A DNA stretch of 64,000 nt, from NCBI GenBank assembly GCA_943371535.1, contig CALRVE020000002.1:1-64000 (forward strand), given 5' to 3'. How positions within the stretch are numbered: the first letter of the stretch is position 1; every line of letters begins with the position of its first letter. Of this stretch, positions 28,079 through 37,859 are shown in pieces. This stretch comes from UBA1930 sp943371535 (GTDB lineage Bacteria > Bacteroidota > Bacteroidia > Chitinophagales > Chitinophagaceae). The notes under the pieces were generated by a model, which saw nothing but the letters and a program-made list of their open reading frames with translations, was not told the DNA's origin and did not search any database. A program made the position numbers and the translations under genes.

Positions 28079-28939
28079 TCATAATTCACCAATGGTAAAA
28101 ATTTCATTAACCCTTATTCCCTTTTCAGTTTGTTGTAATGTACAAGCTTCATTGTGTACATCATGCTCAAAAATGAGGGTGTAATTATTTTCGACAGCTT
28201 CGGTTAAGAAAGATTTTTTTTCTTGTAAAGTGGTTAAAGGAAACATATCGTACGCCATTACATAAGGCAAAGGAATATGAGCAGTACTTGGCAATAAATC
28301 GGCCATATAAACCAATGTTTTTGCATGATAGTTTATTTGAGGCAGCATCATTGCATCGGTATGACCATGCACAAAACGTACTGAAATATTTGGAGTAAAT
28401 GGTGCTGTAGAAAGTTTACCAACTGTTGCTACTGGTGTATCAATAAATTTCAACTGTCCACTTTGTTCAATAGGTAAAATGTTGTCTTTTAAAAATGAAG
28501 CTTTCTCTCGATCATTTGGCTGAGTAGCCCATTTCCAGTGAGCTTCATTGCTCCAATAAGTGGCATTTTTAAACGCAGGTTGTAAGGTATCGCCAACACG
28601 TTCTATACTTCCACCACAATGATCAAAATGTAAATGGGTTAAAAAAACATCGGTAATATCATGTTTACTAAAACCCAATTTGGCTAAAGATTTATCTAAT
28701 GTATGTTCTCCATGCAAATAATAATGCCCCATAAACTTGGCATCTTGTTTATTGCCAATACCTGTATCTACCAATATTAATCTATTCTCATCTTCAATTA
28801 GTAAACAACGCATTGCCCAACTACATAAATTATTTTCATCGGCTGGGTTTAACTTATTCCAAATACTTTTAGGTACCACACCAAACATGGCACCTCCATC
28901 TAATTTAAAATTTTCTGTTTCTATACTATACAGTTGCAT
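28079..28939 (-). CDS. MBL-fold metallohydrolase
   Basis: This 286-residue enzyme has the metal motif HLHFDH at residues 112-117 and further His/Asp ligands (HGHTDAMM, FEHDVHNE). The closest groups are lactonase-like MBL enzymes that open acyl-lactones or cleave esters; the substrate cannot be fixed. Its start overlaps the end of the MFS gene by 14 bp, so the two are translationally coupled. Confidence 0.85.
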   Translation of the reverse strand: MQLYSIETENFKLDGGAMFGVVPKSIWNKLNPADENNLCSWAMRCLLIEDENRLILVDTGIGNKQDAKFMGHYYLHGEHTLDKSLAKLGFSKHDITDVFLTHLHFDHCGGSIERVGDTLQPAFKNATYWSNEAHWKWATQPNDREKASFLKDNILPIEQSGQLKFIDTPVATVGKLSTAPFTPNISVRFVHGHTDAMMLPQINYHAKTLVYMADLLPSTAHIPLPYVMAYDMFPLTTLQEKKSFLTEAVENNYTLIFEHDVHNEACTLQQTEKGIRVNEIFTIGEL

Positions 28940-30233
28940 GATTTTTCTTTTTTTGTGCTTGAATAGTGTACATCAATAAAAACAATCCTATAATAAATAA
29001 TACAGTTAATGATAAAACTGAATTACGTTGAGAACCTCCAGCCAACTCGGTGATGTATCCAAAGCCTAACATACCAATTACAATAGCCACTTTTTCGGTT
29101 ACATCAAAAAAGCTGAAAAACGAAGTGGTGTCTTTGGTTTCAGGCATTAGCTTAGCGTAAGTAGAACGACTTAAACTTTGTATGCCACCCATTACAAAAC
29201 CTACACATGCAGCCAAAGCATAAAATGCATTGATATTGCCTTTGGGTAATAAATATCCTGCAACACAAAGCCCAATCCAAATTGTTACGGCAATCATTAA
29301 AGTTTGTAAGTTGCCAATTTTACTAGAGAGTATAGACATTAATAATGCTCCAGGAATTGCAACTAGTTGAATAACTAATATGGAAATAATTAAATTAGTG
29401 GTTGGTATAACCAATTCACTTTTGCCATACAAAGTAGCTGCCAACATTACCGTTTGCACACCCATATTGTAAAAGAAAAATGCTACTAAAAATCTTTTTA
29501 GTACAGGCATATTACCCATTTGAACCCAAACTTTTTTTAATTCAATAAAACCATTTACAAAAATGTTTTTCTCTGGTCGGTTGGCACTAGGAGTTCCTTT
29601 AGGCAATACAAATAAAGTTTTTTGAGCAAACCCAAACCACCAAATTCCTACTAATAAAAAAGAAATTTGTAAAGCCTGTCCATCAGTTTTCAACCCAAAC
29701 CAATCTTGCTTAAACAACAACACAAAACATACAATTTGCAATAATACACTCCCAATATAACCCATTGTAAACCCTTTGGCACTTACTTTATCTCTATCTT
29801 CTTCTGCTGCAATTTCGGGTAAGTAAGAATTGTAAAATACCAAGCTACTCCAATAACCAATACATGCAATAATCATTAAAATTATACCTAACGAAATATT
29901 ATCTTTATTAAAGAAAAACAAACCACTACAAGCCAAACTGCCTAGTGTACAAAAGAATCGAAGAAAAGATTTTTTATTGCCTTTATAATCGGCAATAGAC
30001 GATAAAATGGGTGACATACATGCTACAATTAAAAAGGCAAATGCCAATGCATAATTGTATAAAGAAGTATTTATAAATGTTCGACCTAAAAATTTTACTT
30101 CGTTGTTATTACTGCTAGTTACTGCTTCATAGTAAGCAGGAAACATGGTTGAAGTAATGACTAAATTATAAACACTATTGGCCCAGTCGTACATAGCCCA
30201 GGCATTCACTACTTTTTTGGGTGCTGTTTGCAT
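28926..30233 (-). CDS. UMF1/Atg22-type MFS transporter
   Basis: This 435-residue inner-membrane protein has about 12 hydrophobic segments. The N-terminus WAMYDWANSVYNLVITS is characteristic of the UMF1 family, related to the fungal vacuolar effluxer Atg22. GFVMGGIQSLSRSTYAKL and FFSFFDVTEKVAIVIG match its later motifs. The bacterial substrate is unknown. It is the first gene of a pair with the MBL hydrolase, whose start it overlaps. Confidence 0.88.
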   Translation of the reverse strand: MQTAPKKVVNAWAMYDWANSVYNLVITSTMFPAYYEAVTSSNNNEVKFLGRTFINTSLYNYALAFAFLIVACMSPILSSIADYKGNKKSFLRFFCTLGSLACSGLFFFNKDNISLGIILMIIACIGYWSSLVFYNSYLPEIAAEEDRDKVSAKGFTMGYIGSVLLQIVCFVLLFKQDWFGLKTDGQALQISFLLVGIWWFGFAQKTLFVLPKGTPSANRPEKNIFVNGFIELKKVWVQMGNMPVLKRFLVAFFFYNMGVQTVMLAATLYGKSELVIPTTNLIISILVIQLVAIPGALLMSILSSKIGNLQTLMIAVTIWIGLCVAGYLLPKGNINAFYALAACVGFVMGGIQSLSRSTYAKLMPETKDTTSFFSFFDVTEKVAIVIGMLGFGYITELAGGSQRNSVLSLTVLFIIGLFLLMYTIQAQKKKNHATV

Positions 30234-30299
30234 GTAAATGAATTAGGTTTTAAAGATAGTAATTCAGCTATACAAAATTGATTTTAGTAAAAAAAGCAA

Positions 30300-30330
30300 A
30301 AGGGATTGACTTTTTAAAAATCAATCCCTT
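30300..30330 (-). terminator. Terminator after the small lipoprotein gene
   Basis: A 10-bp stem (AAGGGATTGA / TCAATCCCTT), then T-rich sequence on the minus strand. It lies 22 bp past the stop at 30352. Confidence 0.65.
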
Positions 30331-30351
30331 TATAAAATAAATGTGGTTTAT

Positions 30352-30813
30352 TTATTTTGTTGAAGACGAATCAGCAGGTTTAGTAGATTCATCTTTATCT
30401 GCATCATTGGCAAATTTGTCATCGTAAGTTTTAATGGCTTTAAATTTATTATTGGTTAATATTAATTTTACTGGACTTCCCTTAAATGCATTTTCAGCAA
30501 TCAACATTCTTAATGCCATAAAACTTATATCTAAGGTTTTATCGTTTTTTACTTTTTCTTCATCAACCACCATTTTTACAATATAAGTTCCACTTTCTTT
30601 AATGAGCTGAAAAGATTTTTTATTGTCTAAATCTTTCCATGTTTCGGCTAAGTAGTTACCTAATTGTTTAGCATCTTCTTCGGTAGTACTATCTCCTTTA
30701 ATATAAATTTCAAGAGTACTATTGATAGTTACTTTTTTTCCATAAGGCGATAACAAACTACAAGCTAATAATGTAAAAGCTGTAAATAATAGGAGAGTTA
30801 TTTTTTTTAGCAT
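30352..30813 (-). CDS. Small lipoprotein of unknown function
   Basis: This 153-residue protein has a lipobox (TLLAC, Cys18). The mature part has LEIYIKGDSTTEEDAKQLGNYL, ending in a Ser/Lys/Asp-rich tail. I recognise no domain. The layout (short alpha/beta, single cysteine anchor) fits a periplasmic lipoprotein. It lies 64 bp upstream of uppP's end on the same strand. Confidence 0.7.
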   Translation of the reverse strand: MLKKITLLLFTAFTLLACSLLSPYGKKVTINSTLEIYIKGDSTTEEDAKQLGNYLAETWKDLDNKKSFQLIKESGTYIVKMVVDEEKVKNDKTLDISFMALRMLIAENAFKGSPVKLILTNNKFKAIKTYDDKFANDADKDESTKPADSSSTK

Positions 30814-30876
30814 ATCATTAATTTTTCACAAAGTGAAAAATTAGTAGCACAAATGCAATAAGTGTTAGTGGGTATT

Positions 30877-31671
30877 TTATAAATAGCCAGCATAAATTAA
30901 TACCAGTAATACAATGCCTACAATAATTCTATACCAACCAAATAGTTTAAACCCATGCTTTTGTAAAAATCCAATAAAGAACTTAATGGCTAATAATGCA
31001 ACTATGAAAGCAACCACATTACCAATACCTAAAGTAATTAAGTTTTGTTTATTCTGCAATATTTCTGGATGTTCTTGATAGGTCTTTAACAACTTATAAC
31101 CTGTTGCTGCAGCCATAGTTGGTACAGCTAAAAAGAAAGAAAATTCGGCTGCCAAATTTCTGGTTAAGTTTTGTTGCATACCACCAATAATACTTGCTGC
31201 ACTTCTACTAACTCCAGGAATCATAGCAATGCATTGCCAAATGCCAATAATAAACGCTTTTGCATAACTCACTTCTTTTTCCTCGTGAATGGTTGGCGTT
31301 TTAAAAAGCTTATCTACAAATAACAAAATAATTCCACCAACTAATAAACTAATGGCAACGGTGGTTGGACTTTCTAACAACTCATCAATTTTATCGGAAA
31401 ACAATTTGCCTAATAACAATGCAGGAATTACAGCTACAACAAGTTTTACATAGAACTGCCATTTACTAAAATCGAAGAATTTTTTCCAATATAAAACTAC
31501 AACTGAAAGTATTGCACCAAGCTGAATAGCAATTTCAAACAGTTTGGTAAAATCGTCTTTACCAATACCCATTAAAGAACTAGTAATAATCATGTGACCA
31601 GTAGAAGAAACAGGTAAAAACTCGGTTAATCCTTCAACAATGGCAATAATAATTGCTTGAAAAGTATTCAT
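30877..31671 (-). CDS. uppP: Undecaprenyl-diphosphatase
   Basis: UppP dephosphorylates undecaprenyl diphosphate to recycle the cell-wall lipid carrier. It has 264 residues and about eight membrane segments. The catalytic motifs are seen: VEGLTEFLPVSSTGHM (residues 12-27) and PGVSRSAASI near 148-157. It follows ftsX and DUF3098, a gene order typical of Bacteroidota, although a hairpin at 31706-31728 suggests its own start of transcription. Confidence 0.96.
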   Translation of the reverse strand: MNTFQAIIIAIVEGLTEFLPVSSTGHMIITSSLMGIGKDDFTKLFEIAIQLGAILSVVVLYWKKFFDFSKWQFYVKLVVAVIPALLLGKLFSDKIDELLESPTTVAISLLVGGIILLFVDKLFKTPTIHEEKEVSYAKAFIIGIWQCIAMIPGVSRSAASIIGGMQQNLTRNLAAEFSFFLAVPTMAAATGYKLLKTYQEHPEILQNKQNLITLGIGNVVAFIVALLAIKFFIGFLQKHGFKLFGWYRIIVGIVLLVLIYAGYL

Positions 31672-31705
31672 GTATTTTGTGAATTAAGGTTGTAAAGAAA
31701 CAAAA

Positions 31706-31728
31706 AAAGCGATGATTAACATCGCTTT
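31706..31728 (-). terminator. Terminator between DUF3098 and uppP
   Basis: A perfect 9-bp stem (AAAGCGATG / CATCGCTTT, 5-nt loop) followed by TTTTGTTTC on the minus strand. Confidence 0.7.
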
Positions 31729-31748
31729 AGATTATTTTAATAGTAACA

Positions 31749-31997
31749 CTATTCACTTATTTTCGGCTTTTTGAAAATGGCATAAACTTCAATTACAAAG
31801 CCCAATAAAATCAAGATTGGAGCAACTGTAATTCTGGTAGTACTGTACACTACTTTATAATCAAAAGCATTAGGATCGGCGTTTTTTCCACCACTCATTA
31901 AAAACATACCCAATGCAATAACAACAGCACCAATAGCCATCCAGATATAATTATCTTTTGTAAAAAGTGTATCTAATTGTTTGTTGTTTTTACTCAT
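31749..31997 (-). CDS. DUF3098 membrane protein
   Basis: This 82-residue protein has two hydrophobic helices (about 19-35 and 56-72) with GGKNADPNAFDYKVVYS between them, as in the DUF3098 family. It sits between ftsX and uppP as in many Bacteroidota. A role in envelope assembly is inferred from context only. Confidence 0.88.
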   Translation of the reverse strand: MSKNNKQLDTLFTKDNYIWMAIGAVVIALGMFLMSGGKNADPNAFDYKVVYSTTRITVAPILILLGFVIEVYAIFKKPKISE

Positions 31998-32166
31998 ACC
32001 TAAAATTTAAGAGTTGCAATATAGGGAAAAAGGCAAAAGGGTAAAGGTAAAAGCCAAAAGTTTTAAGTAAAACAACAATTCATATTCATATGTACATTCA
32101 AGAAATTCATTCAATTCTCCATTTACACCCACTACCTTCTTGCTTCTACCTTCTAGCTTCTTCTGT

Positions 32167-33042
32167 CTAATACAAATCGTCCAACTTCATTTTCAAATAC
32201 TTCAATACACTTCTATGCGTACTGTATAAACTAATTAAAATGCCTAATAAAATCATTCCACCAAAAAGAGTAAGGGTAAGTTTGGTATCTCTAATTTCTT
32301 TCAGTCCATCAATTTGGCTTTCGGCCCAACCAATTAAAACGAATAAGAGCAATACAGCAATTAAGCCACTAATTAATCCATTAATTACTGCTTTTATATT
32401 CATGGGTTTAGCAATAAAACCTCTTGTAGCACCCACCATTTGCATGGTTTTTATAAGAAAGCGATTGCTGAACATGGCCAAACGAATGGTATTATCAATA
32501 CTAAAAATTACAATGGTGCAAAGTATAATAGCAATTACTATAAATATTAATCCCACTTCTTTGGCTTTTTGATCGAGATTACTCGTTAAATCTTTGGGGT
32601 AACTAATGTCGGTGACTTGATTACTAAATGAAGTACTGATACTTTTAGCAATCATTTCTAAACTGTCTTTATTTACATAAGCAGCTCTTGCATAAAAATC
32701 AATGCTTTCAGGCAATGGATTTACATCTAAAATTTTTGCCCACTCGTCGTTATTTTCAGCATTCCAAATTTTGGTGGCTTCTGCTTTGTTAATATAACGT
32801 ACATCTTTAGCAAATGGCTGTGAAGCTATGTATTGCTGAATTTGACCAATAGTATCTTTATTCAATGTACGTAAATACACACTAATTTTAATATCTTCTT
32901 TTAGCTTAGTGGCTATTTCTTTACTATTTAAAAAGAACCAACCCATAATGCCCATCATAAATAATACCAATGCCACACCAACTATACTATAGATGTAATT
33001 GGGTTTTCCACGTTTTAAAGATGATTTTCCTACTGTTGCCAT
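32167..33042 (-). CDS. ftsX: Cell division protein FtsX
   Basis: FtsX is the permease-like partner of FtsE that activates wall hydrolases at the septum. The 291-residue protein has four membrane segments: one near 20-42 and three in the C-terminal half, with a periplasmic domain between. RFLIKTMQMVGATRGFI is the conserved cytoplasmic motif. ftsE is not adjacent. The promoter at 33074-33106 is a near-ideal match, so ftsX leads this transcript. Confidence 0.94.
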   Translation of the reverse strand: MATVGKSSLKRGKPNYIYSIVGVALVLFMMGIMGWFFLNSKEIATKLKEDIKISVYLRTLNKDTIGQIQQYIASQPFAKDVRYINKAEATKIWNAENNDEWAKILDVNPLPESIDFYARAAYVNKDSLEMIAKSISTSFSNQVTDISYPKDLTSNLDQKAKEVGLIFIVIAIILCTIVIFSIDNTIRLAMFSNRFLIKTMQMVGATRGFIAKPMNIKAVINGLISGLIAVLLLFVLIGWAESQIDGLKEIRDTKLTLTLFGGMILLGILISLYSTHRSVLKYLKMKLDDLY

Positions 33043-33073
33043 AATTTAAATTTATAAAGAAGTTCAACAAAAA

Positions 33074-33106
33074 CAAATGTAAGTAAACAGCTACACTTGC
33101 TGCAAA
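33074..33106 (-). promoter_or_regulatory. ftsX: Bacteroidota promoter of ftsX
   Basis: TTTG (33103-33106 on the minus strand), 21 nt, then TACATTTG (33074-33081). The ftsX start lies 32 bp downstream. Confidence 0.6.
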
Positions 33107-33193
33107 TTAACGGTGTGTTGTTAATAAACATTGCCACAACGCTGCGTTATGCAGGTTAAAGTTATGTTAGAAGAAAAGGAAGTGATAGTTGTG

Positions 33194-34201
33194 TTAGGGA
33201 AACTTTTTTAGAATAGTCAATCGTAACAACAGTTCTAAAACAATAAAAGTGATTCCAACTAATAAAAACCAAAAATACTCATCGGTTACTCTTTGATAGG
33301 TGGTTACTTGAATTTTACTTTTTTCTAACTGATTGATACTGGCATACACTTTTGTCAAATTTTCTTTATCGGTTGCATGAAAATATTGTCCACCCGTTTC
33401 ATTGGCAATTTCTTGTAATAAGGCTTCATTAAATTCTAATTTTTTTCTTTGTGTAGTAGTACCAAATTCGTTTTGTACTTGCACATCCATTTCTTTATTA
33501 CTGCCAACACCAATTGTATACACTTTTATATTGTAGGTTTTAGCCATTTCTTTTGCAATATCGGGCGGTATAGTTCCACCAAAATCTACACCATCTGTTA
33601 GCAGAATAATAACCTTACTTTTAAGTTTGCTGTCTTTTAATCGATCTACACTTGTTGCTAAACCACTACCAATAGCTGTACCTTCTTCTCCTAAATATCC
33701 ACTATGAATATTGTTAATTTGTGCAAGTACTGTGTTATGATCTGTTGTAATTGGACAAAGTGTAAAACTTAGATTGGTAAAAATCACTACCCCAACTCTA
33801 TCGCCTTTGCGTTGTTGCACAAAATTGGCAGCTACTTCTTTACTTGCTTCGAGTCTATTGGGCAGAAAGTCTTTTTCAGTCATACTACCACTAATATCTA
33901 AACACAATACAATGTCAATGCCTTCTCCATCGGTTACTTGTTCTGTAAACTTTTGTTGTGGCCTTGCCAATGCAATAATGAAAGCTGCTAATGCTATACA
34001 ACGAAAAACAAATGGAACATGCAGCAATCTTGTTTTCCAATTATTTGTATTACCTAAAAAATGAGTAGTTGAAATTTTAATAGAACTAGTTTTTGCAGCA
34101 GTATTTTTTATGTACCAATACAGCATATACACCACTACTAATAATAATGGTAAAATCCAAGGATATGCAAAACTGATATGACTGAGCCAATTTTTTATCA
34201 T
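33194..34201 (-). CDS. VWA-domain membrane protein, BatA-like
   Basis: This 335-residue protein has two N-terminal membrane helices (about 12-30 and 65-80), a von Willebrand A domain with an intact MIDAS (DISGSM from Asp102; later LLTDGVDFG), and a C-terminal helix (about 310-328). It is the last gene of the MoxR-DUF58-BatD-like-VWA operon. Start and the previous stop overlap by 4 bp. These operons are linked to stress tolerance and envelope maintenance, but the exact task is unproven. Confidence 0.88.
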   Translation of the reverse strand: MIKNWLSHISFAYPWILPLLLVVVYMLYWYIKNTAAKTSSIKISTTHFLGNTNNWKTRLLHVPFVFRCIALAAFIIALARPQQKFTEQVTDGEGIDIVLCLDISGSMTEKDFLPNRLEASKEVAANFVQQRKGDRVGVVIFTNLSFTLCPITTDHNTVLAQINNIHSGYLGEEGTAIGSGLATSVDRLKDSKLKSKVIILLTDGVDFGGTIPPDIAKEMAKTYNIKVYTIGVGSNKEMDVQVQNEFGTTTQRKKLEFNEALLQEIANETGGQYFHATDKENLTKVYASINQLEKSKIQVTTYQRVTDEYFWFLLVGITFIVLELLLRLTILKKFP

Positions 34202-35154
34202 GGCTTAAACTGAAATTGATGAAGAGTATGAATAAATGATTTGGCTGTTTCTACAGATTCTATATTTTGAACTGATGCAGGAATATATTTTGCAAATTTT
34301 ACTGCATTGCACAATCTTAATAATTGAAAATATTGTAATTGTACTGTTTCATTACCTACTCTTCCTTTTATCAATAAGATATATTCATCTGTTGTTTTTG
34401 AAGCAGTATTTAATTTGAGTTCGGCATCGGAAAAGCTTCGGCAAATTTGTATTAATTCCGTATAAAATAATTTGAATTGTTGTTTTTCTAACAACTGTTG
34501 CTGCAATAATTTTTCTATTTGTGCCAATGCCCAAGTATGCGGTGGTGCTTGATTATTGAATTGCTTGGTTACTATATTTTTCTTCTTACTCAATAGCCAA
34601 AGCACAGCAAATAAAACAATTAAAAAAGTAATTACACCAGCAATAATCCATTTCCAATTATATGTTTGGGTAACGGTTTCAATGTCTTTTATATCGTGAT
34701 AATCTTTTAGGTTGGTAACATTCACAGGCAATACTGCCAACGGCAGAGCAGTTGTATTAAAAGTAGTTGTACTTAAGCTTTGCTTGTCTTCCAACGCAAT
34801 AAAAAATATTGGAATTTGCCAATAGCCCGAATCAAAAGAAGTAAGTTGAATTTTTTGTATAAAGCCTGTATTGGCACCTATTTTAATGGTATCTATTACA
34901 CCACGTTGTGCCACTTCTATATGATTAAAAGTATCGGCAACAATAAACCATTGTTTTAAATTGTATTTAGTTAAATCAATATCATCGGCTTTTAATTCAA
35001 GTGTTACTTGCTCGCCAATAAGTATTTTATCTCTATTAATGGTTGCAGAAATTTTTTGTGCAGATGCATTAAAATAGCATGCACACAACAACAAACAAGT
35101 CAATAAATGCTTATATAAAATAGTTGATATAATTTGTTTACCCATTTGCATCAT
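34198..35154 (-). CDS. BatD/DUF4381-like membrane protein
   Basis: This 318-residue protein has a signal-like hydrophobic start (ending FNASAQ), an extracytoplasmic beta-domain (ISATINRDKILIGEQVTLEL) resembling the BatD repeat, one membrane helix (about 166-186), and a cytoplasmic tail. It overlaps both neighbours by 4 bp. Order and fold make it the periplasmic partner of the VWA protein. It is shorter than classical BatD. Confidence 0.75.
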   Translation of the reverse strand: MMQMGKQIISTILYKHLLTCLLLCACYFNASAQKISATINRDKILIGEQVTLELKADDIDLTKYNLKQWFIVADTFNHIEVAQRGVIDTIKIGANTGFIQKIQLTSFDSGYWQIPIFFIALEDKQSLSTTTFNTTALPLAVLPVNVTNLKDYHDIKDIETVTQTYNWKWIIAGVITFLIVLFAVLWLLSKKKNIVTKQFNNQAPPHTWALAQIEKLLQQQLLEKQQFKLFYTELIQICRSFSDAELKLNTASKTTDEYILLIKGRVGNETVQLQYFQLLRLCNAVKFAKYIPASVQNIESVETAKSFIHTLHQFQFKP

Positions 35155-36059
35155 CCTCGTTTAATAAAAAATTGTTGCAGCAGTTTTACATAATCCTGTT
35201 CAGTAGAAATTTGAATTAAATCGGCTCCGGCAGTTTTAAAAGCTTTCTCAGCATCGGCTTGTATTTGCAAAAATTGTTGATGATATTTATACCGAAGCAT
35301 AGTATCTGATGTATCAATATAATTACTCATTCCAGTTTCAATATCTTCTACTCTCAACAAACCTATATCGGGTAAGTTCTCATCTAATTGGTCGTATACT
35401 TTTATACCAATAACATCATGCTTTTTGGCAGCAACTTTTAAAGCATTTTCATATCCTGCATCTACAAAATCGCTCAATAAAAAAACAATACTTTTTTGTT
35501 TAGCAATACTATTTAAGTACTGTAAAGCTTGAACAATATCAGTGGTTTTATGGGTTGATTGAAAAAGCAATAATTCTCTCACCATGTATAAAATATGTTC
35601 TCTTCCTTTTTTAGATGGAATATATTTTTCTACTTTATTGCTAAAGAAAATTAAACCCACTTTATCGTTGTTACTTAAAGCACTAAAAGCAAGTACAGCA
35701 CAAATTTGCGTAATTAAATCTTTTTTTGTTTGCAGTTGACTACCCAATAAATTACTGGTACTTACATCTACCAATAAAAACACAGTTAGCTCTCTTTCTT
35801 CTTCAAATAATTTGCTATAAGTGCCACCCATTCTTGCACTCACATTCCAATCAATAAAACGTACATCATCGCCTGCACTGTATTCTTTTACTTCTTTAAA
35901 ACTCATACCTCTACCCTTAAAAGCACTATGATACTCGCCAGTAAACAAATTATTGGTGAGCTTCTTACTTTTTATTTCAAGCTCTCGAACTTTTTTAAGT
36001 ATGTCACTAAGCCCCAAAGGAGAGTCATCATTTTCTATATGTAATTTTTTTTCTTTCAT
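35151..36059 (-). CDS. DUF58-domain protein
   Basis: This soluble 302-residue protein carries GEYHSAFKGRGMSFKEVKEY and VRFIDWNVSARMG, the DUF58 hallmarks, followed by a VWA-like fold (LLVDVSTSN). It overlaps the next gene by 4 bp. It is a standard partner of MoxR ATPases. MoxR is upstream but 293 bp away. Confidence 0.92.
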   Translation of the reverse strand: MKEKKLHIENDDSPLGLSDILKKVRELEIKSKKLTNNLFTGEYHSAFKGRGMSFKEVKEYSAGDDVRFIDWNVSARMGGTYSKLFEEERELTVFLLVDVSTSNLLGSQLQTKKDLITQICAVLAFSALSNNDKVGLIFFSNKVEKYIPSKKGREHILYMVRELLLFQSTHKTTDIVQALQYLNSIAKQKSIVFLLSDFVDAGYENALKVAAKKHDVIGIKVYDQLDENLPDIGLLRVEDIETGMSNYIDTSDTMLRYKYHQQFLQIQADAEKAFKTAGADLIQISTEQDYVKLLQQFFIKRG

Positions 36060-36082
36060 TTGTTTTAAGCAAAGAAATTTAT

Positions 36083-36134
36083 GTAACCAACTTTATTGCT
36101 ACTATAGAGCTGTTGTTGCGTCGCACTCTTGTAC
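36083..36134 (+). repeat. 52-bp dispersed repeat, copy 2
   Basis: Begins GTAACCAAC, has TACTAT in the middle and ends GCGTCGCACTCTTGTAC. It lies in the moxR-DUF58 gap. Confidence 0.8.
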
Positions 36135-36198
36135 GGTTTGTACTTTATTCAACCAAACCCACCCCAATAATCATTTTATAAAAACTTAAATTTTACTG

Positions 36199-36350
36199 CC
36201 CCTCCCAGGAGGGGATGAGTATTTTACTTATCAATTTAATTCGTAAATCAATACCTATTACTTATCTACCCTTTATACTTTATTTAACCTTTATACTTAA
36301 TCTACCCTATTTACTTTATCTACCTTATTTACTTTACAAACTTTAAAACA
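36199..36350. repeat. G/C-rich palindrome plus heptanucleotide repeats in the moxR-DUF58 gap
   Basis: CCCCTCCCAGGAGGGG (36199-36214) is a palindrome with 7-bp arms, of the same type as the one inside ileS. It is followed (about 36250-36350) by degenerate TTTATAC/TTTATCTACC units with a 7-nt period. No gene is seen in this gap. Confidence 0.7.
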
Positions 36351-36352
36351 CA

Positions 36353-37351
36353 CTACGGCGTATGAATGGTTCTTAAAATATCATCAATCAACATTTCGGC
36401 AGTAACATTTTCGGCTTCCGCTTCATAGGTTAAACCAATTCTATGACGCAATACATCTTTAGCAATTGCCTTTACATCATCAGGAATTACATATGCTCTT
36501 TTTTGTAAATAAGCATATGCTTTTGCAGCCAATGCTAAATTAATACTAGCTCTTGGCGAGCCTCCATAACTAATCATCGCTTTCATTCTGCCTAAACCAT
36601 ATTGATCTGGGAAACGAGATGCAAAAACAATATCTATAATGTATTGCTCCACTTTTTCATCCATATAAATTTCACGTACCAATGCTTTTGCTTCAATAAT
36701 TTCTGATGTGCTCACAACTTGTTGAACAGTTGGTAATTGCAACCCTTGTACTTGCTGACGAATAATTAATTGTTCTTCTTTTTTATCAGGATAACCCACT
36801 ACCACCTTCAACATAAAACGATCTACTTGTGCTTCAGGCAAAGGATAAGTACCTTCTTGCTCTAAAGGGTTTTGTGTAGCCAATACCAAGAATGGTTCTT
36901 GCAATCGATGGGTTTCTTCGCCAATGGTTACTTGCCTTTCTTGCATGGCTTCTAATAAAGCACTTTGCACTTTTGCTGGAGCTCTGTTAATTTCATCGGC
37001 TAAAATAAAGTTGGCAAAGATGGGACCTTTACGTACTACAAATTCATTTCTAGGTTGGTTGTACATCATGGTACCAATTACATCGGCAGGTAATAAATCG
37101 GGTGTAAATTGTATTCGACTAAATTTAGCATGAATACATTGTGCCAACGATTTGATGGTTAATGTTTTTGCTAAGCCTGGCACACCTTCTAGTAAAATAT
37201 GACCATTACTTAATAAACCAATCAATAGTTTATCTACCATATTTTGTTGACCCACCAATACTTTGCTCAACTCAACTTTTATTCGATCAATGAATTGAGA
37301 TTGGTAATTAATTTTTTCTTGTAATTGTTGAATATCTGCTGACGATTGCAT
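36353..37351 (-). CDS. MoxR-family AAA ATPase
   Basis: This 332-residue AAA+ chaperone-like ATPase has Walker A EGVPGLAKT at residues 55-63, Walker B FILADEIN near 115, and sensor LATQNPLEQEG. Length is standard for MoxR. It heads the DUF58-BatD-VWA set on the same strand and probably helps assemble or activate the VWA proteins. Confidence 0.94.
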   Translation of the reverse strand: MQSSADIQQLQEKINYQSQFIDRIKVELSKVLVGQQNMVDKLLIGLLSNGHILLEGVPGLAKTLTIKSLAQCIHAKFSRIQFTPDLLPADVIGTMMYNQPRNEFVVRKGPIFANFILADEINRAPAKVQSALLEAMQERQVTIGEETHRLQEPFLVLATQNPLEQEGTYPLPEAQVDRFMLKVVVGYPDKKEEQLIIRQQVQGLQLPTVQQVVSTSEIIEAKALVREIYMDEKVEQYIIDIVFASRFPDQYGLGRMKAMISYGGSPRASINLALAAKAYAYLQKRAYVIPDDVKAIAKDVLRHRIGLTYEAEAENVTAEMLIDDILRTIHTP

Positions 37352-37664
37352 ACATTATTTTTGTGGCGTGAATGTACAATCTACCAGCCATAAGCCATGT
37401 GCAAAATTTGAATTTGGGATTTTTTTGTGAAGTGTGGAATATCTAATTGATGAAAAATGATGACTCTTAAAATCAAATTACATTTATGAGTAATGGAAAA
37501 TTTTAGTGTAACTAACTTTAGTTTTTGAATTCAACTATACGGCATCGTAGAATCGTTTGTTAATAACTTGTGCAGTTGGATGTGAATTGGTTTTATTGAA
37601 ACATGTGCTAAGTCATATTTCTTTTTCAAATAAAAGTTGTACTTTTCCAATAAATTTAATTGTC
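37352..37664. other. Intergenic region without recognised content
   Basis: Divergent gap between moxR and the DUF6169 pair. I see no tRNA, repeat or strong promoter. Promoters for both sides are expected here. Confidence 0.6.
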
Positions 37665-37859
37665 ATGCAAGCTTCAGCTAAAGAAGATAGTTTTCAAATA
37701 CGCACTGCCGACTATTTTGCTAAGAAAGCCAAGCAAGCCAAAGGAACAGAAAAACTATTGGTTGCACTTGAAATGAGCAAATACCTTACTGCTGCTAGAG
37801 AACATGGTTTAACATTTGAAGAACTTAAAGAACTTGGTTTTAAATTTGCAACCGTATAA
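37665..37859 (+). CDS. Small protein paired with the DUF6169 gene
   Basis: The 64-residue protein is helical and charged (ADYFAKKAKQAKGTEKLL, LTFEELKELGFKFATV). The start at 37665 is chosen over the longer frame because the preceding residues look like untranslated sequence. Its last 44 bp overlap the DUF6169 gene, suggesting coupling. No family recognised. Confidence 0.6.
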   Translation: MQASAKEDSFQIRTADYFAKKAKQAKGTEKLLVALEMSKYLTAAREHGLTFEELKELGFKFATV